Part shown: one piece after another, positions 24,162 to 32,744 of the stretch
How positions within the stretch are numbered: the stretch's first letter is position 1
How the letters are laid out: every line of letters starts with the position of its first letter
Assembly (NCBI GenBank): GCA_963847985.1
Contig: CAWKBS010000013.1
Location: forward strand, 62,001-126,000
Source of the DNA: JAIBJN01 sp963847985
GTDB lineage: Bacteria; Actinomycetota; Thermoleophilia; Gaiellales; Gaiellaceae
Direction: 5' to 3'
DNA length: 64,000 nucleotides
Notes under the pieces: generated by a model
What the model was told of the DNA's origin: nothing
Seen by the model: only the letters and a program-made list of their open reading frames with translations
The model's database searches: none
Program-made: the position numbers and the translations under genes

Positions 24162-24167
24162 GATAAT
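24162..24167 (+). promoter_or_regulatory. -10-like box before flavoprotein relic
   Basis: GATAAT, 6 nt before GTG 24174. It matches the leaderless arrangement of intact genes in this window. Confidence 0.4.
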
Positions 24168-24173
24168 GGCGCG

Positions 24174-24266
24174 GTGCGGCGCTACGACGCGATCGTGGTG
24201 GGCGCCGGGGCCTCCGTGGAGGCAGGCGTGACGCCTACGATGCGACGATGCAGAGCTACTTCCTGA
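24174..24266 (+). pseudogene. Relic of a FAD/NAD(P)-dependent oxidoreductase 5' end
   Basis: GTG start followed by RRYDAIVVGAGAS, the beta-alpha dinucleotide-binding N-terminus typical of flavoproteins. After about 13 codons the similarity stops, and the frame ends at 24266 inside the M16 peptidase gene. A -10-like box lies 6 nt upstream. The simplest reading is that a deletion removed the rest of the gene and left promoter and first codons. A functional 30-aa peptide is possible but unlikely. Confidence 0.6.
24236..24241 (+). promoter_or_regulatory. -10 box for leaderless M16 peptidase gene
   Basis: TACGAT, 6 nt before ATG 24248. There is no ribosome site in the spacer. Confidence 0.5.
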
Positions 24267-25543
24267 CGACGCTCGACCGAGGTACCCGGGTCGTGACCGA
24301 GCCGTTGCCGGCCGTCCGCTCGGTCGCGATCGGCCTCTGGATCGGGACCGGCTCGCGGGACGAGGGCGACGCGCACGCCGGCGTCAGCCACTTCCTCGAG
24401 CACCTCCTCTTCAAGGGGACGGCCTCGTACTCGGCAGTCGAGATCGCCGAGATCTTCGACACCCTGGGCGGCGAGCTGAACGCCGCCACGGCCCGCGACT
24501 ACACGGTCGTCTACGCGCGCGTGCTCGACGAGCACCTCGAGACGGCGCTCGACGTGATGACCGACATGGTCTTCGCACCGAGCCTGGCCGACCTCGACGC
24601 CGAGCGCGAGGTCGTGCTCGAGGAGATCGCCATGGTCGAGGACACGCCGCAGGAGCTCATCTTCGACCTCGTCACGCAGGCCGTGTTCGGCCGGCATCCC
24701 CTCGGCCGACCCGTGCTCGGCTCGGCAGACGTGATCTCGAGTGTCTCCCGGCGCTCGCTGGGCGCGTTCCACCGGCGCCGCTACCGCCCCGAGAACGTCG
24801 TCGTCGCCACAGCCGGGAGCGTCGACCACGACCGGCTCGTCGAGCTGATCGACGTCATGTGCGCGAAATCGGGAGCGCCGACCGCGGGCAAGCCTTCGGC
24901 CCGCGCGCCGTTCGTCGCGCCGCCGAAGGCTTCCCTCGTCTTCCAGGCGAAGCAGACCGAGCAGTACCACGTCTGCCTCTCGGCGCCCGGGATCGCGCGC
25001 TCCGACCGGCGGCGCTTCACCGCGTCCATCCTCGACGGCGTGCTCGGCGGCTCCGCCTCGTCGCGCCTCTTCCAGGAGATCCGCGAGAAGCGCGGCCTCG
25101 CGTACGCCGTCTACACGTTTTCCTCGCAGTACGCCGACACGGGGCAGATGGGCGTCTACGTCGGGACGCGCGAGGAGAACCTCGCCGAGTGCGTCCGCAT
25201 CGTCGCGGAGCAGATAGCCGAGCTAGCGGAGCACGGGCCCGCCGAGGACGAGCTCGCCCGCGCCAAGGAGAACCTGAAGACCCGCATCATGCTCTCCATG
25301 GAGGCGACGTCGAACCGCATGAGCCGGCTCGGCAAGTCGCTCATAACCGACAGCGAGCTGCTCGACTTCGACCGGATCCTTGCGGAGATCGAGGCGGTGG
25401 AAGCGGCCTCCGTGGCCAAGCTCGCCGAGGTCGTGCTCCACCCGGAGGCGTTCTCCGTGGCCGCGATCGGGCCGAGCCGGGAGCGGCTGCTCGAGGCGGT
25501 CGCCCCGGTCTGCCCGGGGCTCGTGGAGCGCGCGGCGGCGTGA
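24248..25543 (+). CDS. M16 family zinc metallopeptidase
   Basis: 431 aa. The inverted zinc motif HxxEH is SHFLEHLLFKGT (about residues 47-58), with the third ligand region LDAEREVVLEEIAMVEDTPQ near residue 117-137. The C-terminal half carries the second M16 fold and the RSSRLFQEIREKRGLAY-like block (SASSRLFQEIREKRGLAYAV). This is the processing-peptidase/YmxG type found before dapB in many Gram-positives, often downstream of pnp. It probably acts as a cytosolic or membrane-associated peptidase; the substrate is unknown. The stop overlaps the dapB GTG. Confidence 0.93.
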   Translation: MQSYFLTTLDRGTRVVTEPLPAVRSVAIGLWIGTGSRDEGDAHAGVSHFLEHLLFKGTASYSAVEIAEIFDTLGGELNAATARDYTVVYARVLDEHLETALDVMTDMVFAPSLADLDAEREVVLEEIAMVEDTPQELIFDLVTQAVFGRHPLGRPVLGSADVISSVSRRSLGAFHRRRYRPENVVVATAGSVDHDRLVELIDVMCAKSGAPTAGKPSARAPFVAPPKASLVFQAKQTEQYHVCLSAPGIARSDRRRFTASILDGVLGGSASSRLFQEIREKRGLAYAVYTFSSQYADTGQMGVYVGTREENLAECVRIVAEQIAELAEHGPAEDELARAKENLKTRIMLSMEATSNRMSRLGKSLITDSELLDFDRILAEIEAVEAASVAKLAEVVLHPEAFSVAAIGPSRERLLEAVAPVCPGLVERAAA

Positions 25544-26181
25544 AGGTCCTGCTGCTCGGCGCGGGCGGCAAGGTGGGGACGGCGCTCGCCCCCCGGCTCG
25601 CCGACGCCGGACACGAGGTGACGCCGGCGGGCCCCGGCGACGACTGGGAGCCCGGCGGCCACGACGCCGCCGTGGACTTCACAGTGCCGGGCGCGGCCCG
25701 GGAGAACGTCGAGCGCTGCCTCGCCGCCGGCGTGCACATCGTTGTGGGCACGACCGGGCTCGGCCCCGCGGACCTCGCGGCCTTCGACGAGCTGGCGCGG
25801 GAGCACGGGGTCGCGTGCTTCGTCGCACCCAACTTCGCGCTCGGCGCCGTCCTGATGCTGCGCTTCGCCGCCGAGGCGGGCCGCTATCTGCCGCAGGCGG
25901 AGATCGTCGAGCTCCACGCAGAGACGAAGCTCGACGCCCCGTCAGGCACGGCCAAGGCGACCGCAGACCTCCTTCCGGGGGACGTGCCCATCCACTCGGT
26001 CCGCCTGCCGGGCCTCGTCGCCCACCAAGAGGTGCTCTTCGGCGGCGAGGGCCAGCTCCTGACCATCCGCCACGACACGCTCTCGCGAGCGGCGTTCGCG
26101 CCCGGTGTGCTGCTCGCGCTGGAGCGCCTCGCAGGGCTCCCGCCGGGCCTCACCGTGGGTTTGGACGCACTCGTCGACTAG
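25540..26181 (+). CDS. dapB: 4-hydroxy-tetrahydrodipicolinate reductase
   Basis: 213 aa from GTG 25540, overlapping the M16 stop. The N-terminus VKVLLLGAGGKVGTALAPRL is the NAD(P)-binding Rossmann motif; VVGTTGL and FVAPNFALGAVLMLRF follow. The substrate motif reads ELHAETKLDAPSGTA: the first His and the Lys of the classic EHHxxKxDAPSGTA are kept, but the second His is Ala. The protein is about 40-50 residues shorter than enterobacterial DapB. It catalyses the NAD(P)H-dependent step in diaminopimelate and lysine synthesis, and dapA follows after one small gene. Confidence 0.92.
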   Translation: MKVLLLGAGGKVGTALAPRLADAGHEVTPAGPGDDWEPGGHDAAVDFTVPGAARENVERCLAAGVHIVVGTTGLGPADLAAFDELAREHGVACFVAPNFALGAVLMLRFAAEAGRYLPQAEIVELHAETKLDAPSGTAKATADLLPGDVPIHSVRLPGLVAHQEVLFGGEGQLLTIRHDTLSRAAFAPGVLLALERLAGLPPGLTVGLDALVD

Positions 26182-26330
26182 CATCCCCGCACGCGCGGCC
26201 GCTCGAGCGCCGTCCGACGTGTTTGAGAGGATTCCGGTCGCCCGGTTCGGGAGGCGTGAGCTTCCTCCGGGGGTGTCCGTCCGACCCGCCTGCTACAGGT
26301 GCGGGCTCATCGATCCCAGGAGAGGATCTC

Positions 26331-26597
26331 ATGAAGGGGCATGTGGCACTGGTGTGCGAGCAAGGCGTCCGGTTCGCGGTCGTCGTCGTCTCGCCCTCGC
26401 TGATGAGCGGCCTGCGGCGCGAGCGGGACGGCGCCGTGCAGGCGTGCTCGGCGCAGTTCGGCGTGCCCTCGGTCTTGATGGTGGAGGACTCGCGGGGCAT
26501 CCCGATCTACTACGGCCGGCCGGACCTCGTCGGACTGCTGGCGAAGCTCTGCCCGGAGCAGCTTCCATGGCGCGAGTTCGCGACCCAGGCAGCCTAG
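26331..26597 (+). CDS. Small hypothetical protein between dapB and dapA
   Basis: 88 aa from ATG 26331 with a ribosome site (CCAGGAGAGG) 8 nt upstream. The sequence alternates strand-like hydrophobic stretches (VALVCEQGVRFAVVVVSPSL, GVPSVLMVEDSRGIPIYYGR) and ends in a short helix. It is not recognised. Codon use resembles that of its neighbours, so it is likely real. It takes the place where thyX or another gene often stands in the dapB-dapA interval of actinobacteria. No membrane segment or cysteine motif helps to assign a role. Confidence 0.7.
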   Translation: MKGHVALVCEQGVRFAVVVVSPSLMSGLRRERDGAVQACSAQFGVPSVLMVEDSRGIPIYYGRPDLVGLLAKLCPEQLPWREFATQAA

Positions 26598-26634
26598 GAC
26601 CGCCTTCGTCGGCTCGTCGAGCGGGGCGATTACA

Positions 26635-27528
26635 ATGCGAGCGGTGCTCGGCGAGGTTCTGACAGCCGTCGTCACGCCCTTCCGGGCGGACGGATCGGTC
26701 GATCTGGAGGCGTTCTCGCGCCTCTGCTCGCACCTCGTCGACGCCGGCTCGGACGGCGTCGTCGTCGCGGGCACGACCGGCGAGGCGCCCACCCTGACCG
26801 ACGAGGAGCGGCTCTCGCTCTTCGCGGTCGCGGTCGAGGCCGTGGGCGAGCGCGCGACGGTCGTCGCGGGCACGGGCACCTACTCGACGGCGCACTCGGT
26901 CCACCTGACCGGGCAGGCGCACGAGCTCGGAGTCGATGCGTTCCTCGTCGTCACGCCGTACTACTCGAAGCCGCCAACCCGGGGCATCGTGGCGCACTTC
27001 CAGGCGATCGCGGCCGCGACCGACCGGCCGATCGTCGTCTACAACATCCCGCAGCGGGTCGGCGTCAACCTGCAGCCCGAGACGCTGGCGCAGCTCGCGG
27101 AGATCCCGAACGTGACCGCCGTCAAGCAGGCGACCACCGATCCCGGCCAGGCACGGCGGATCCTCGCCGAGACGGAGCTCGAGCTCTATGCAGGCAACGA
27201 CGAGCTTCTCCTCCCGTTCCTGGAGCTGGGAGCCGTGGGCGGCATCCTCGTCTACACGCACGTCGTCGGGTCGCAGGTGCGCGAGCTTGTGACCCGCTTC
27301 AGGGACGGGGACGTCGAGGGTGCGCGGGCCATCGACGCCGAGCTCCGCCCCGTGATCGAGGCGCTCGCGGTGACGACCAACCCGATTCCGGTGAAGGCCG
27401 CGCTGGCGCTGCTCGGCCATGACGCTGGGGGCCTTCGCCTGCCGCTCGTCGAGGCCACCGAGGCCGAGAGGGCAGTCGTGCGCGAGGCGCTCGAACGTGC
27501 CGGCGTCCTCGCGGTCGCGAACGCCTAG
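26635..27528 (+). CDS. dapA: 4-hydroxy-tetrahydrodipicolinate synthase
   Basis: 297 aa from ATG 26635, or 294 aa from GTG 26644. The second start is favoured: TACAAT (26631-26636) looks like a -10 box and overlaps the ATG, so a leaderless mRNA would begin near the GTG and give VLGEVLTAVVTPF. Class I aldolase features are present: GTTGEAPTLTDEER, YYSKPPTRG, the tyrosine and arginine in VYNIPQRVGV, and the Schiff-base lysine in VTAVKQATTD. It condenses pyruvate with aspartate semialdehyde at the branch to lysine/DAP. The 3' end overlaps the convergent gene by 4 nt. Confidence 0.95.
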   Translation: MRAVLGEVLTAVVTPFRADGSVDLEAFSRLCSHLVDAGSDGVVVAGTTGEAPTLTDEERLSLFAVAVEAVGERATVVAGTGTYSTAHSVHLTGQAHELGVDAFLVVTPYYSKPPTRGIVAHFQAIAAATDRPIVVYNIPQRVGVNLQPETLAQLAEIPNVTAVKQATTDPGQARRILAETELELYAGNDELLLPFLELGAVGGILVYTHVVGSQVRELVTRFRDGDVEGARAIDAELRPVIEALAVTTNPIPVKAALALLGHDAGGLRLPLVEATEAERAVVREALERAGVLAVANA

Positions 27529-28463
27529 GCGAGCTCGAGACCCCGGGTCATGTACTTCAGGCCCGAGTCGACGTTGACCGTCGCCACCCGTGAGCCCGGC
27601 CCGAGGCGCTGAGCCAGCTCGAGCGCGACGGCGATGTTCGCGCCCGTCGAGGGCCCGCAGAGGAGCCCTTCGACCTGAGCCGCCCGCCTGGCCATGGCGA
27701 AGGCCTCCGCCTCCGGGATCGCAGAGATCTCCTCGAAGTCGTCGCGCGTGAGCAGCGGCGGCCAGAAGCCGACGCCGCCGCCCTCGATGTGGTGCGTGCC
27801 GGCGTGGCCCTCGGAGAGCGCCGGCGACTCCGCGGGCTCGATCACGGCCCGGTGGACGTCGGGAATCGCGGCGCGGAGCGCGCGGGACGCTCCGAGGAAG
27901 CAGCCGCCGGTGCCGACGTAGGCGCAAAAGGCATCGAGTCGGCCGTCGAGCTGCTCCGCGAGCTCAGCTCCCAGCTCCAGGTAGCCGTCGATCATGTCCT
28001 CGTTGTGGAACTGGTCGGTCGCATAGCCGTCGACCTCCGCGACGATCTCCTCTGCGCGCTCCATCAGCCGCGGGATGAGGTCGGCGGTGATGCCCTCGGG
28101 GCTGGGGATGACGTCGAGCTCGGCGCCGAAGGCCCGCATCGTCCGGAGCTTCTCCGGGGCGAACGCGTCAGAGGTGGCGATCCGCAGCGGGTAGCCCTTG
28201 ACGGCGCAGACGAACGCAAGCGACGAGCCCGTGCTCCCGCCGGTGTACTCGACGACCGTCTGCCCCGGCGAGAGGCGGCCCGAGCGCTCGGCGCCCTCGA
28301 TCATGGCGAGGGCCATGCGATCCTTGTAGGAGCCGGTCGGATTGGTGGATTCGAGCTTGAGCCAGACCTCGCCGCGGTCGGGGCCAGCGAGGCGCTCGAG
28401 GCGCACGACGGGGGTCTTGCCGATCGCCGCCAGCAACGCCGGTCGCGCCCCGTTCCCGTCCAT
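27525..28463 (-). CDS. CysK/CBS-family PLP enzyme (cysteine synthase-like)
   Basis: 312 aa. Fold type II PLP enzyme: the lysine is in NPTGSYKDRMALAMIE, the phosphate loop in VGTGGCFLGASRALR, and the pyridine-N serine region in LCGPSTGANIAVALELA. The asparagine loop, TSGNTG in true O-acetylserine sulfhydrylases, reads TGGSTGSSLA, and the region after it is unusual. It may therefore use a substrate other than O-acetylserine. No cysE lies nearby. It is transcribed away from rnj and converges on dapA. Confidence 0.83.
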   Translation of the reverse strand: MDGNGARPALLAAIGKTPVVRLERLAGPDRGEVWLKLESTNPTGSYKDRMALAMIEGAERSGRLSPGQTVVEYTGGSTGSSLAFVCAVKGYPLRIATSDAFAPEKLRTMRAFGAELDVIPSPEGITADLIPRLMERAEEIVAEVDGYATDQFHNEDMIDGYLELGAELAEQLDGRLDAFCAYVGTGGCFLGASRALRAAIPDVHRAVIEPAESPALSEGHAGTHHIEGGGVGFWPPLLTRDDFEEISAIPEAEAFAMARRAAQVEGLLCGPSTGANIAVALELAQRLGPGSRVATVNVDSGLKYMTRGLELA

Positions 28464-28499
28464 GCCGCCAACCGTAGCCGACCGGACCGAGGCCCGGAG

Positions 28500-28505
28500 T
28501 AGACT
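28500..28505 (+). promoter_or_regulatory. -10 box for leaderless rnj
   Basis: TAGACT, 8 nt before ATG 28514, the same box and spacing as truB. The spacer is C-rich and has no ribosome site. Confidence 0.55.
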
Positions 28506-28513
28506 TCCCCCCG

Positions 28514-30169
28514 ATGGCCCAGAGCACGCGGATCGTCCCGCTCGGCGGCTTGGGCGAGGTCGGCAAGAACATGACGGTGATCGAGTGCGACGACGGCATC
28601 GTCGTCGTCGACGCGGGTCTCTCCTTCCCGCGGGACGAGCACCTCGGCGTCGACCTCGTGCTCCCGGACTTCGAGTACCTGCGTGAGCGCCGCGGCGAGA
28701 TCCGCGCCGTCGTCCTCACCCACGGGCACGAGGACCACGTCGGCGCCCTCCCGTACCTGCTCCGCGAGGTCGAGGTGCCGGAGATCTGGGCGACTCGGCT
28801 CACGTTGGGGCTCATCAAGTCGAAGCTCGACGAGCACGGGCTCCTGCGCGCCGCCGAGCTCGTGGAGATCGAGCCGGAGAAGGGCCCCGCCCAGCTAGGG
28901 CCGTACCAGGCGGAGTTCGTGCGCATGGCCCACTCGATTCCGGACGCGGTCGCGGTGGCGCTGGAGACGCCGGGCGGGCTGGTCGTCCTGACGGGCGACT
29001 ACAAGGTCGACCACACGCCGGTGGACGGGTTCCGCACCGATCTCGGCAAGCTCGCCGAGCTCGGGAACCGCGGCGTCGACCTGCTCCTCGGCGACTCGAC
29101 GAACGCGGAGCGGCCGGGGGTGACCGAGTCCGAGCGGACCGTCGGCGAGGCCTTCCGCCACCTCATCCCGCAGCGCGAGGGGCGGATCCTCCTCGCGTCC
29201 TTCGCATCCAACATCCACCGCGTCCAGCAGGCGATCGACGTCGCGGCCGAGACCGGGCGGCGTGTCTGCCTCGTGGGGCGCTCGCTGCGCAAGAACGTGA
29301 ACATCGCGCGCAACCTCGGCTACCTCGACGTCCGCGACGATCTGCTCGTCAAGCCGGACGAGCTCGAGCTGCTGCGCCCCGAGGAGACGATGATCCTCTG
29401 CACGGGCAGCCAGGGCGAGCCGATGTCCGCGCTCACGCGCATGGCCTACCACGACCATCCGCACGTGGCCATCGAGGAGGGCGACACGGTCATCATCTCC
29501 GCGAAGCCGGTGCCGGGGAACGAGCTCCGCGTGCACGACACGATCAACCGGCTCGCGCGCTCCGGCGCCGAGGTCCTTCACCAGGAGATCGCGGCCGTCC
29601 ACGTCTCCGGGCACGGGAACGCCGAGGAGATCCGGACCATCCTCGCGCTCCTGCGGCCGCACAACGTCATGCCGGTGCACGGCGAGTTCCGCATGCTCGC
29701 CGCCCAGGCCCGACTCGCGCGCGACGCCGGCGTGCCGGCCGACAGGATCGTGCTCGCTGACAACGGGTCGGTCGTCGAGCTCCGGAGCGGCATCGCGCGG
29801 CTCGTCGACCACGTCGACGTCGGCATGACCTTCGTGGACGGGCTCGGCGTGGGCGACGTCAAGGACGTGGCCCTCCGCGACCGGCGCCACCTCTCCGAGG
29901 ACGGCGTCCTCATCGTCGTCGCCACGATCGGCTCGCAGAACGGGGGCGATCTCGCGACTCCCGAGGTCATCGCCCGCGGCTTCGCCGAGACGGACTCACT
30001 CCTCGAGGAGGCGAGGCAGGAGGCCGAGCGCACGATCAAGGAATGCCTCGCGCAGGACGTCATGGAGCTGAAGCTCATGCAGGAGCACATCCACGACAAC
30101 GTGGGCAAGCTCGTCGCCGACCGCACCGGCCGGCGGCCCATGATCCTGCCGGTCGTCGTCGAGGTCTAG
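28514..30169 (+). CDS. rnj: Ribonuclease J
   Basis: 551 aa. Metallo-beta-lactamase/beta-CASP fold: VLTHGHEDHVGALPYLL carries the zinc ligands, GDYKVDHTPVDG and LLLGDSTNAERPGVTESE are family blocks, and the beta-CASP region has ASFASNIHRVQQAID and CTGSQGEPMSALTRMA. The HVSGHGNAEEIRTIL and MPVHGEFRML motifs complete the site, and a C-terminal dimerisation domain follows. It has 5'-3' exo- and endoribonuclease activity in mRNA decay and rRNA maturation. dapB-dapA-rnj order is typical of actinobacteria. RNase Y is also encoded in the window. Confidence 0.95.
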   Translation: MAQSTRIVPLGGLGEVGKNMTVIECDDGIVVVDAGLSFPRDEHLGVDLVLPDFEYLRERRGEIRAVVLTHGHEDHVGALPYLLREVEVPEIWATRLTLGLIKSKLDEHGLLRAAELVEIEPEKGPAQLGPYQAEFVRMAHSIPDAVAVALETPGGLVVLTGDYKVDHTPVDGFRTDLGKLAELGNRGVDLLLGDSTNAERPGVTESERTVGEAFRHLIPQREGRILLASFASNIHRVQQAIDVAAETGRRVCLVGRSLRKNVNIARNLGYLDVRDDLLVKPDELELLRPEETMILCTGSQGEPMSALTRMAYHDHPHVAIEEGDTVIISAKPVPGNELRVHDTINRLARSGAEVLHQEIAAVHVSGHGNAEEIRTILALLRPHNVMPVHGEFRMLAAQARLARDAGVPADRIVLADNGSVVELRSGIARLVDHVDVGMTFVDGLGVGDVKDVALRDRRHLSEDGVLIVVATIGSQNGGDLATPEVIARGFAETDSLLEEARQEAERTIKECLAQDVMELKLMQEHIHDNVGKLVADRTGRRPMILPVVVEV

Positions 30170-30246
30170 CAGGGCTCGGCGGGACGCCGCATCGGGGCGA
30201 GCAGCGCGGCCCGGCGGCACAGGCTGCGATTCGCTGAGCGCTCCTA

Positions 30247-31302
30247 CTAGCCCCAGCGGAAGCCGGTTGCGCTCGGCTCGGGCTGGAGCGGGCTCGTGGG
30301 CAGCCCCGGGGGCGGGTCGAGCCGGTGGATGTTGAACGCCGCCGGCGCCACGTCGTTCGGAGTCGAGGGGTGAAAGATGGACGCCAGGTGCTGGATCTGC
30401 CCGCGGCCGGGGCCGAGCTCCCACTGGCCGCCGCCGTACATGGCGATGCCACGCTCGTCGCAGTAGTCGTAGGCGTCGAAGAGCCGCTGCACGCTGCCGA
30501 AGCGCGACGGCTTGAAGTTCGTGGTCTTCGGCGGAAACGGGAGGCCCTCGATGTCGGCGACCGAGTGGATGGGCGCATCCCACGTGATCCGGTCGCGGTG
30601 CGGCTCGAGGACGGGGTCGGTCTCCTCGTTCAGGTCGGGGTCCTCGATCCACGCCGCGGGGAATCCCTCCGCGACCATGCCGTAGAGATCCGGATCGCCG
30701 GGCTGGTCGACGGGCGTGCCCTTGTAGGCGCCCTTGAGATCGACGGTGTCCACCGCGCCCGTGGCCGCGAGCGTCGCAACGAGCTCCGCGTCCCACTCGC
30801 CCGTCGGATCGAGCTTGAAGCGGAGCGACGGGTAGCGCTCGAGGAGGAGCGGCACCGGGTCCGGCCGGGGCGGCTGCTCGATGCGCAGGGAGACGACGAA
30901 GGTCACCGGTTGCGTTTCGCGGCCGACCGCCTCCGCCAGCGATAGGCCCGCCTGGCGCAGGGCAAGGTCGAGCGCGGCGCTCTCGTAGGCCCAGCGGCGG
31001 TAGTCCTGGAAGGCGGCCATGCCCGGGCCCGAGGGGAAGAGGGCGAGCCCCTCGAGGAGCCGCGAGAAGCCGTCGAGCGTGTGGCTGCCCGCAAGCGGGA
31101 GGGTCGGCCCTTCGGCCTGCAGGGCGACCTGGTCCTCGCTCGAGTAGGTGACGTCCTCGCCGACGCCCTCGTGGCCGCCGCCCTCGAAGTGGATCACGGT
31201 CGTCAGGCGCGTGAAATCGTGCGAGGCCTGCACCTCGAGCGGCTCGAGGCGATACGACTCGATCTCGAGCGGCAGGTCGCGGACGCGGTCGTAGGTCGCC
31301 AT
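30247..31302 (-). CDS. Enolase-superfamily protein (mandelate racemase/muconate-lactonising type)
   Basis: 351 aa from ATG. The barrel domain shows a plausible catalytic lysine in LRFKLDPTGEWD and metal ligands in series: the aspartate in VDTVDLKGAYKG, the glutamate in AAWIEDPDL and the aspartate in ITWDAPIHSV. A second lysine is in NFKPSRFGSVQRLFDAY. The N-terminal capping domain is present. These fit the MLE/o-succinylbenzoate-synthase side of the superfamily, but substrate specificity cannot be read. It is divergent from the next gene and lies alone on its strand. Confidence 0.8.
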   Translation of the reverse strand: MATYDRVRDLPLEIESYRLEPLEVQASHDFTRLTTVIHFEGGGHEGVGEDVTYSSEDQVALQAEGPTLPLAGSHTLDGFSRLLEGLALFPSGPGMAAFQDYRRWAYESAALDLALRQAGLSLAEAVGRETQPVTFVVSLRIEQPPRPDPVPLLLERYPSLRFKLDPTGEWDAELVATLAATGAVDTVDLKGAYKGTPVDQPGDPDLYGMVAEGFPAAWIEDPDLNEETDPVLEPHRDRITWDAPIHSVADIEGLPFPPKTTNFKPSRFGSVQRLFDAYDYCDERGIAMYGGGQWELGPGRGQIQHLASIFHPSTPNDVAPAAFNIHRLDPPPGLPTSPLQPEPSATGFRWG

Positions 31303-31351
31303 CCCCCGGGAACGGTACGCGTTTCCGCCCGCTTGGTGTACTAGTTAGGGA

Positions 31352-31903
31352 GTGACCGATCCGACCAGCACCGGCTGGCAGGGCCTCATGGGCTCCTACG
31401 GCGTCTCCGACGCCACGACCGCGCGGCTGATCCGCTCGCTCACGGCGAGCGAGGTCGCCGGGCTGGCCTTCTGCCGGCTCCTGGAGCGCTGGGCCAAGGG
31501 CGAGCCGGAGCCGTGCACGCCCGAGCGGCGCCAGGCGGCGCTCCGCCGCGCAGCCGAGCGCGCCGAGACCGCCCTCACGGGCCTGGAGCAGCCGCTCGGC
31601 CGCTACCTCCTCGAGCTCGAGCCGCAGGGGGCGGAGGGGCGCTCCTGGTACGGCGAGCCGGGACCGGGGGAGGTGGTCACCTGGGACGACGTGCTCCAGC
31701 GCGCCGGCGTGCGGGTCGCGCCGCACCGGGTTGCGCACGCCTACCTCGAGCTGGCCGTGCTCGTCCGCGCGCTCCAGGGCCTCTCCGACTCCGCCCGCAT
31801 CGAGTCCGTCCCCGACCGCGACTCGCTGTGGGCAGGGCTGTTCGATCTGCGCGAGAACCTGCTCGACGGCGCGCTGGACGACCTGCGCGCCCTCGCGGCC
31901 TAG
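31352..31903 (+). CDS. Hypothetical protein, helical
   Basis: 183 aa from GTG 31352. Mostly helical and charged, with no membrane segment or signal peptide. No family recognised. It is separated by one base from the ribokinase-like start at 31905, so the two are probably cotranscribed and maybe coupled. Codon use is normal for the region. An upstream CTAGTTAGGGA sequence might hold a -10 element, but this is weak. Confidence 0.7.
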   Translation: MTDPTSTGWQGLMGSYGVSDATTARLIRSLTASEVAGLAFCRLLERWAKGEPEPCTPERRQAALRRAAERAETALTGLEQPLGRYLLELEPQGAEGRSWYGEPGPGEVVTWDDVLQRAGVRVAPHRVAHAYLELAVLVRALQGLSDSARIESVPDRDSLWAGLFDLRENLLDGALDDLRALAA

Positions 31904-31904
31904 C

Positions 31905-32744
31905 GTGCCGAGCGTCACGGTCGTCGGCTCGGTCAACCTCGACCTCGTCGCAACCGTCCCGCGCCTGCCCCGGCCGGGAGAGACGCTCACCGGCGCCGAG
32001 CTCGACCGCGTCCCCGGTGGCAAGGGCGCCAATCAGGCAGTCGCCGCGGCCCGGCTCGGGGCGGCGACCCGATTCGTGGGCGCCGTCGGTGCCGACGAGT
32101 TCGGTGAGCGGGCCCTGGCCGAGCTCCGCGCCGCAGGCGTCGACCTCGCGGGGCTCCAGGTCGTCGACCGCCCCACCGGAATCGCCCTCATCCTCGTCGA
32201 CGAGGCGGGGGAGAACCAGATCGTGGTCGTCCCGGGCGCCAACCATGCGCTCGACCCGGACGGGGTCGACGTCGGGACACCGGACGCGGTCGTCTGCCAG
32301 CTCGAGATCGGCGACGACGCGATCGAGGCTGCGCTCCGGCAGACGGACGCGTTCTTCTGCTTGAACGCGGCGCCGGCCCGTCCGGCGGCTGCCGGCATCC
32401 TCGAACGGGCCGACCTGATCGTCGCCAATTCGCTCGAGCTCGAGGCGCTCGGGTCGAGCCCGATGGGGGCGCTCTTCGCACTCACACTGGGCGCGGAGGG
32501 CGCGCTGCTGCTCGAGAACGGCGTCGAGCTGGCGCGGGCGACCCCGCCGTCCGTCGAGGCCGTCGACGGGACGGCGGCCGGGGATTCCTTCACCGCGTGC
32601 CTCGTCGTTTCACTGCTCGAAGGCCGCGACCGGGAGGAGGCGCTGCGCCGGGCCTGCGCTGCGGGCGCCATCGCGGCTTCGAGGCCGGGCGCCCAGCCGT
32701 CGCTGCCCACCGCCGCCGAGGTCGACGCGATACTGGCCGGATGA
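31905..32744 (+). CDS. PfkB-family sugar kinase, ribokinase-like
   Basis: 279 aa from GTG 31905, giving PSVTVVGSVNLDLVATVPRL. The longer frame lies in the previous gene. PfkB motifs: RVPGGKGANQAVAAARLGA near the N-terminus and VEAVDGTAAGDSFTACLVVS near the C-terminus, with the catalytic aspartate in AAGD. It is somewhat shorter than typical ribokinase (about 300 aa). It most likely phosphorylates ribose or a related sugar. The neighbouring nucleoside hydrolase (ATGA overlap) would supply ribose, which supports a ribokinase role. Confidence 0.87.
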   Translation: MPSVTVVGSVNLDLVATVPRLPRPGETLTGAELDRVPGGKGANQAVAAARLGAATRFVGAVGADEFGERALAELRAAGVDLAGLQVVDRPTGIALILVDEAGENQIVVVPGANHALDPDGVDVGTPDAVVCQLEIGDDAIEAALRQTDAFFCLNAAPARPAAAGILERADLIVANSLELEALGSSPMGALFALTLGAEGALLLENGVELARATPPSVEAVDGTAAGDSFTACLVVSLLEGRDREEALRRACAAGAIAASRPGAQPSLPTAAEVDAILAG

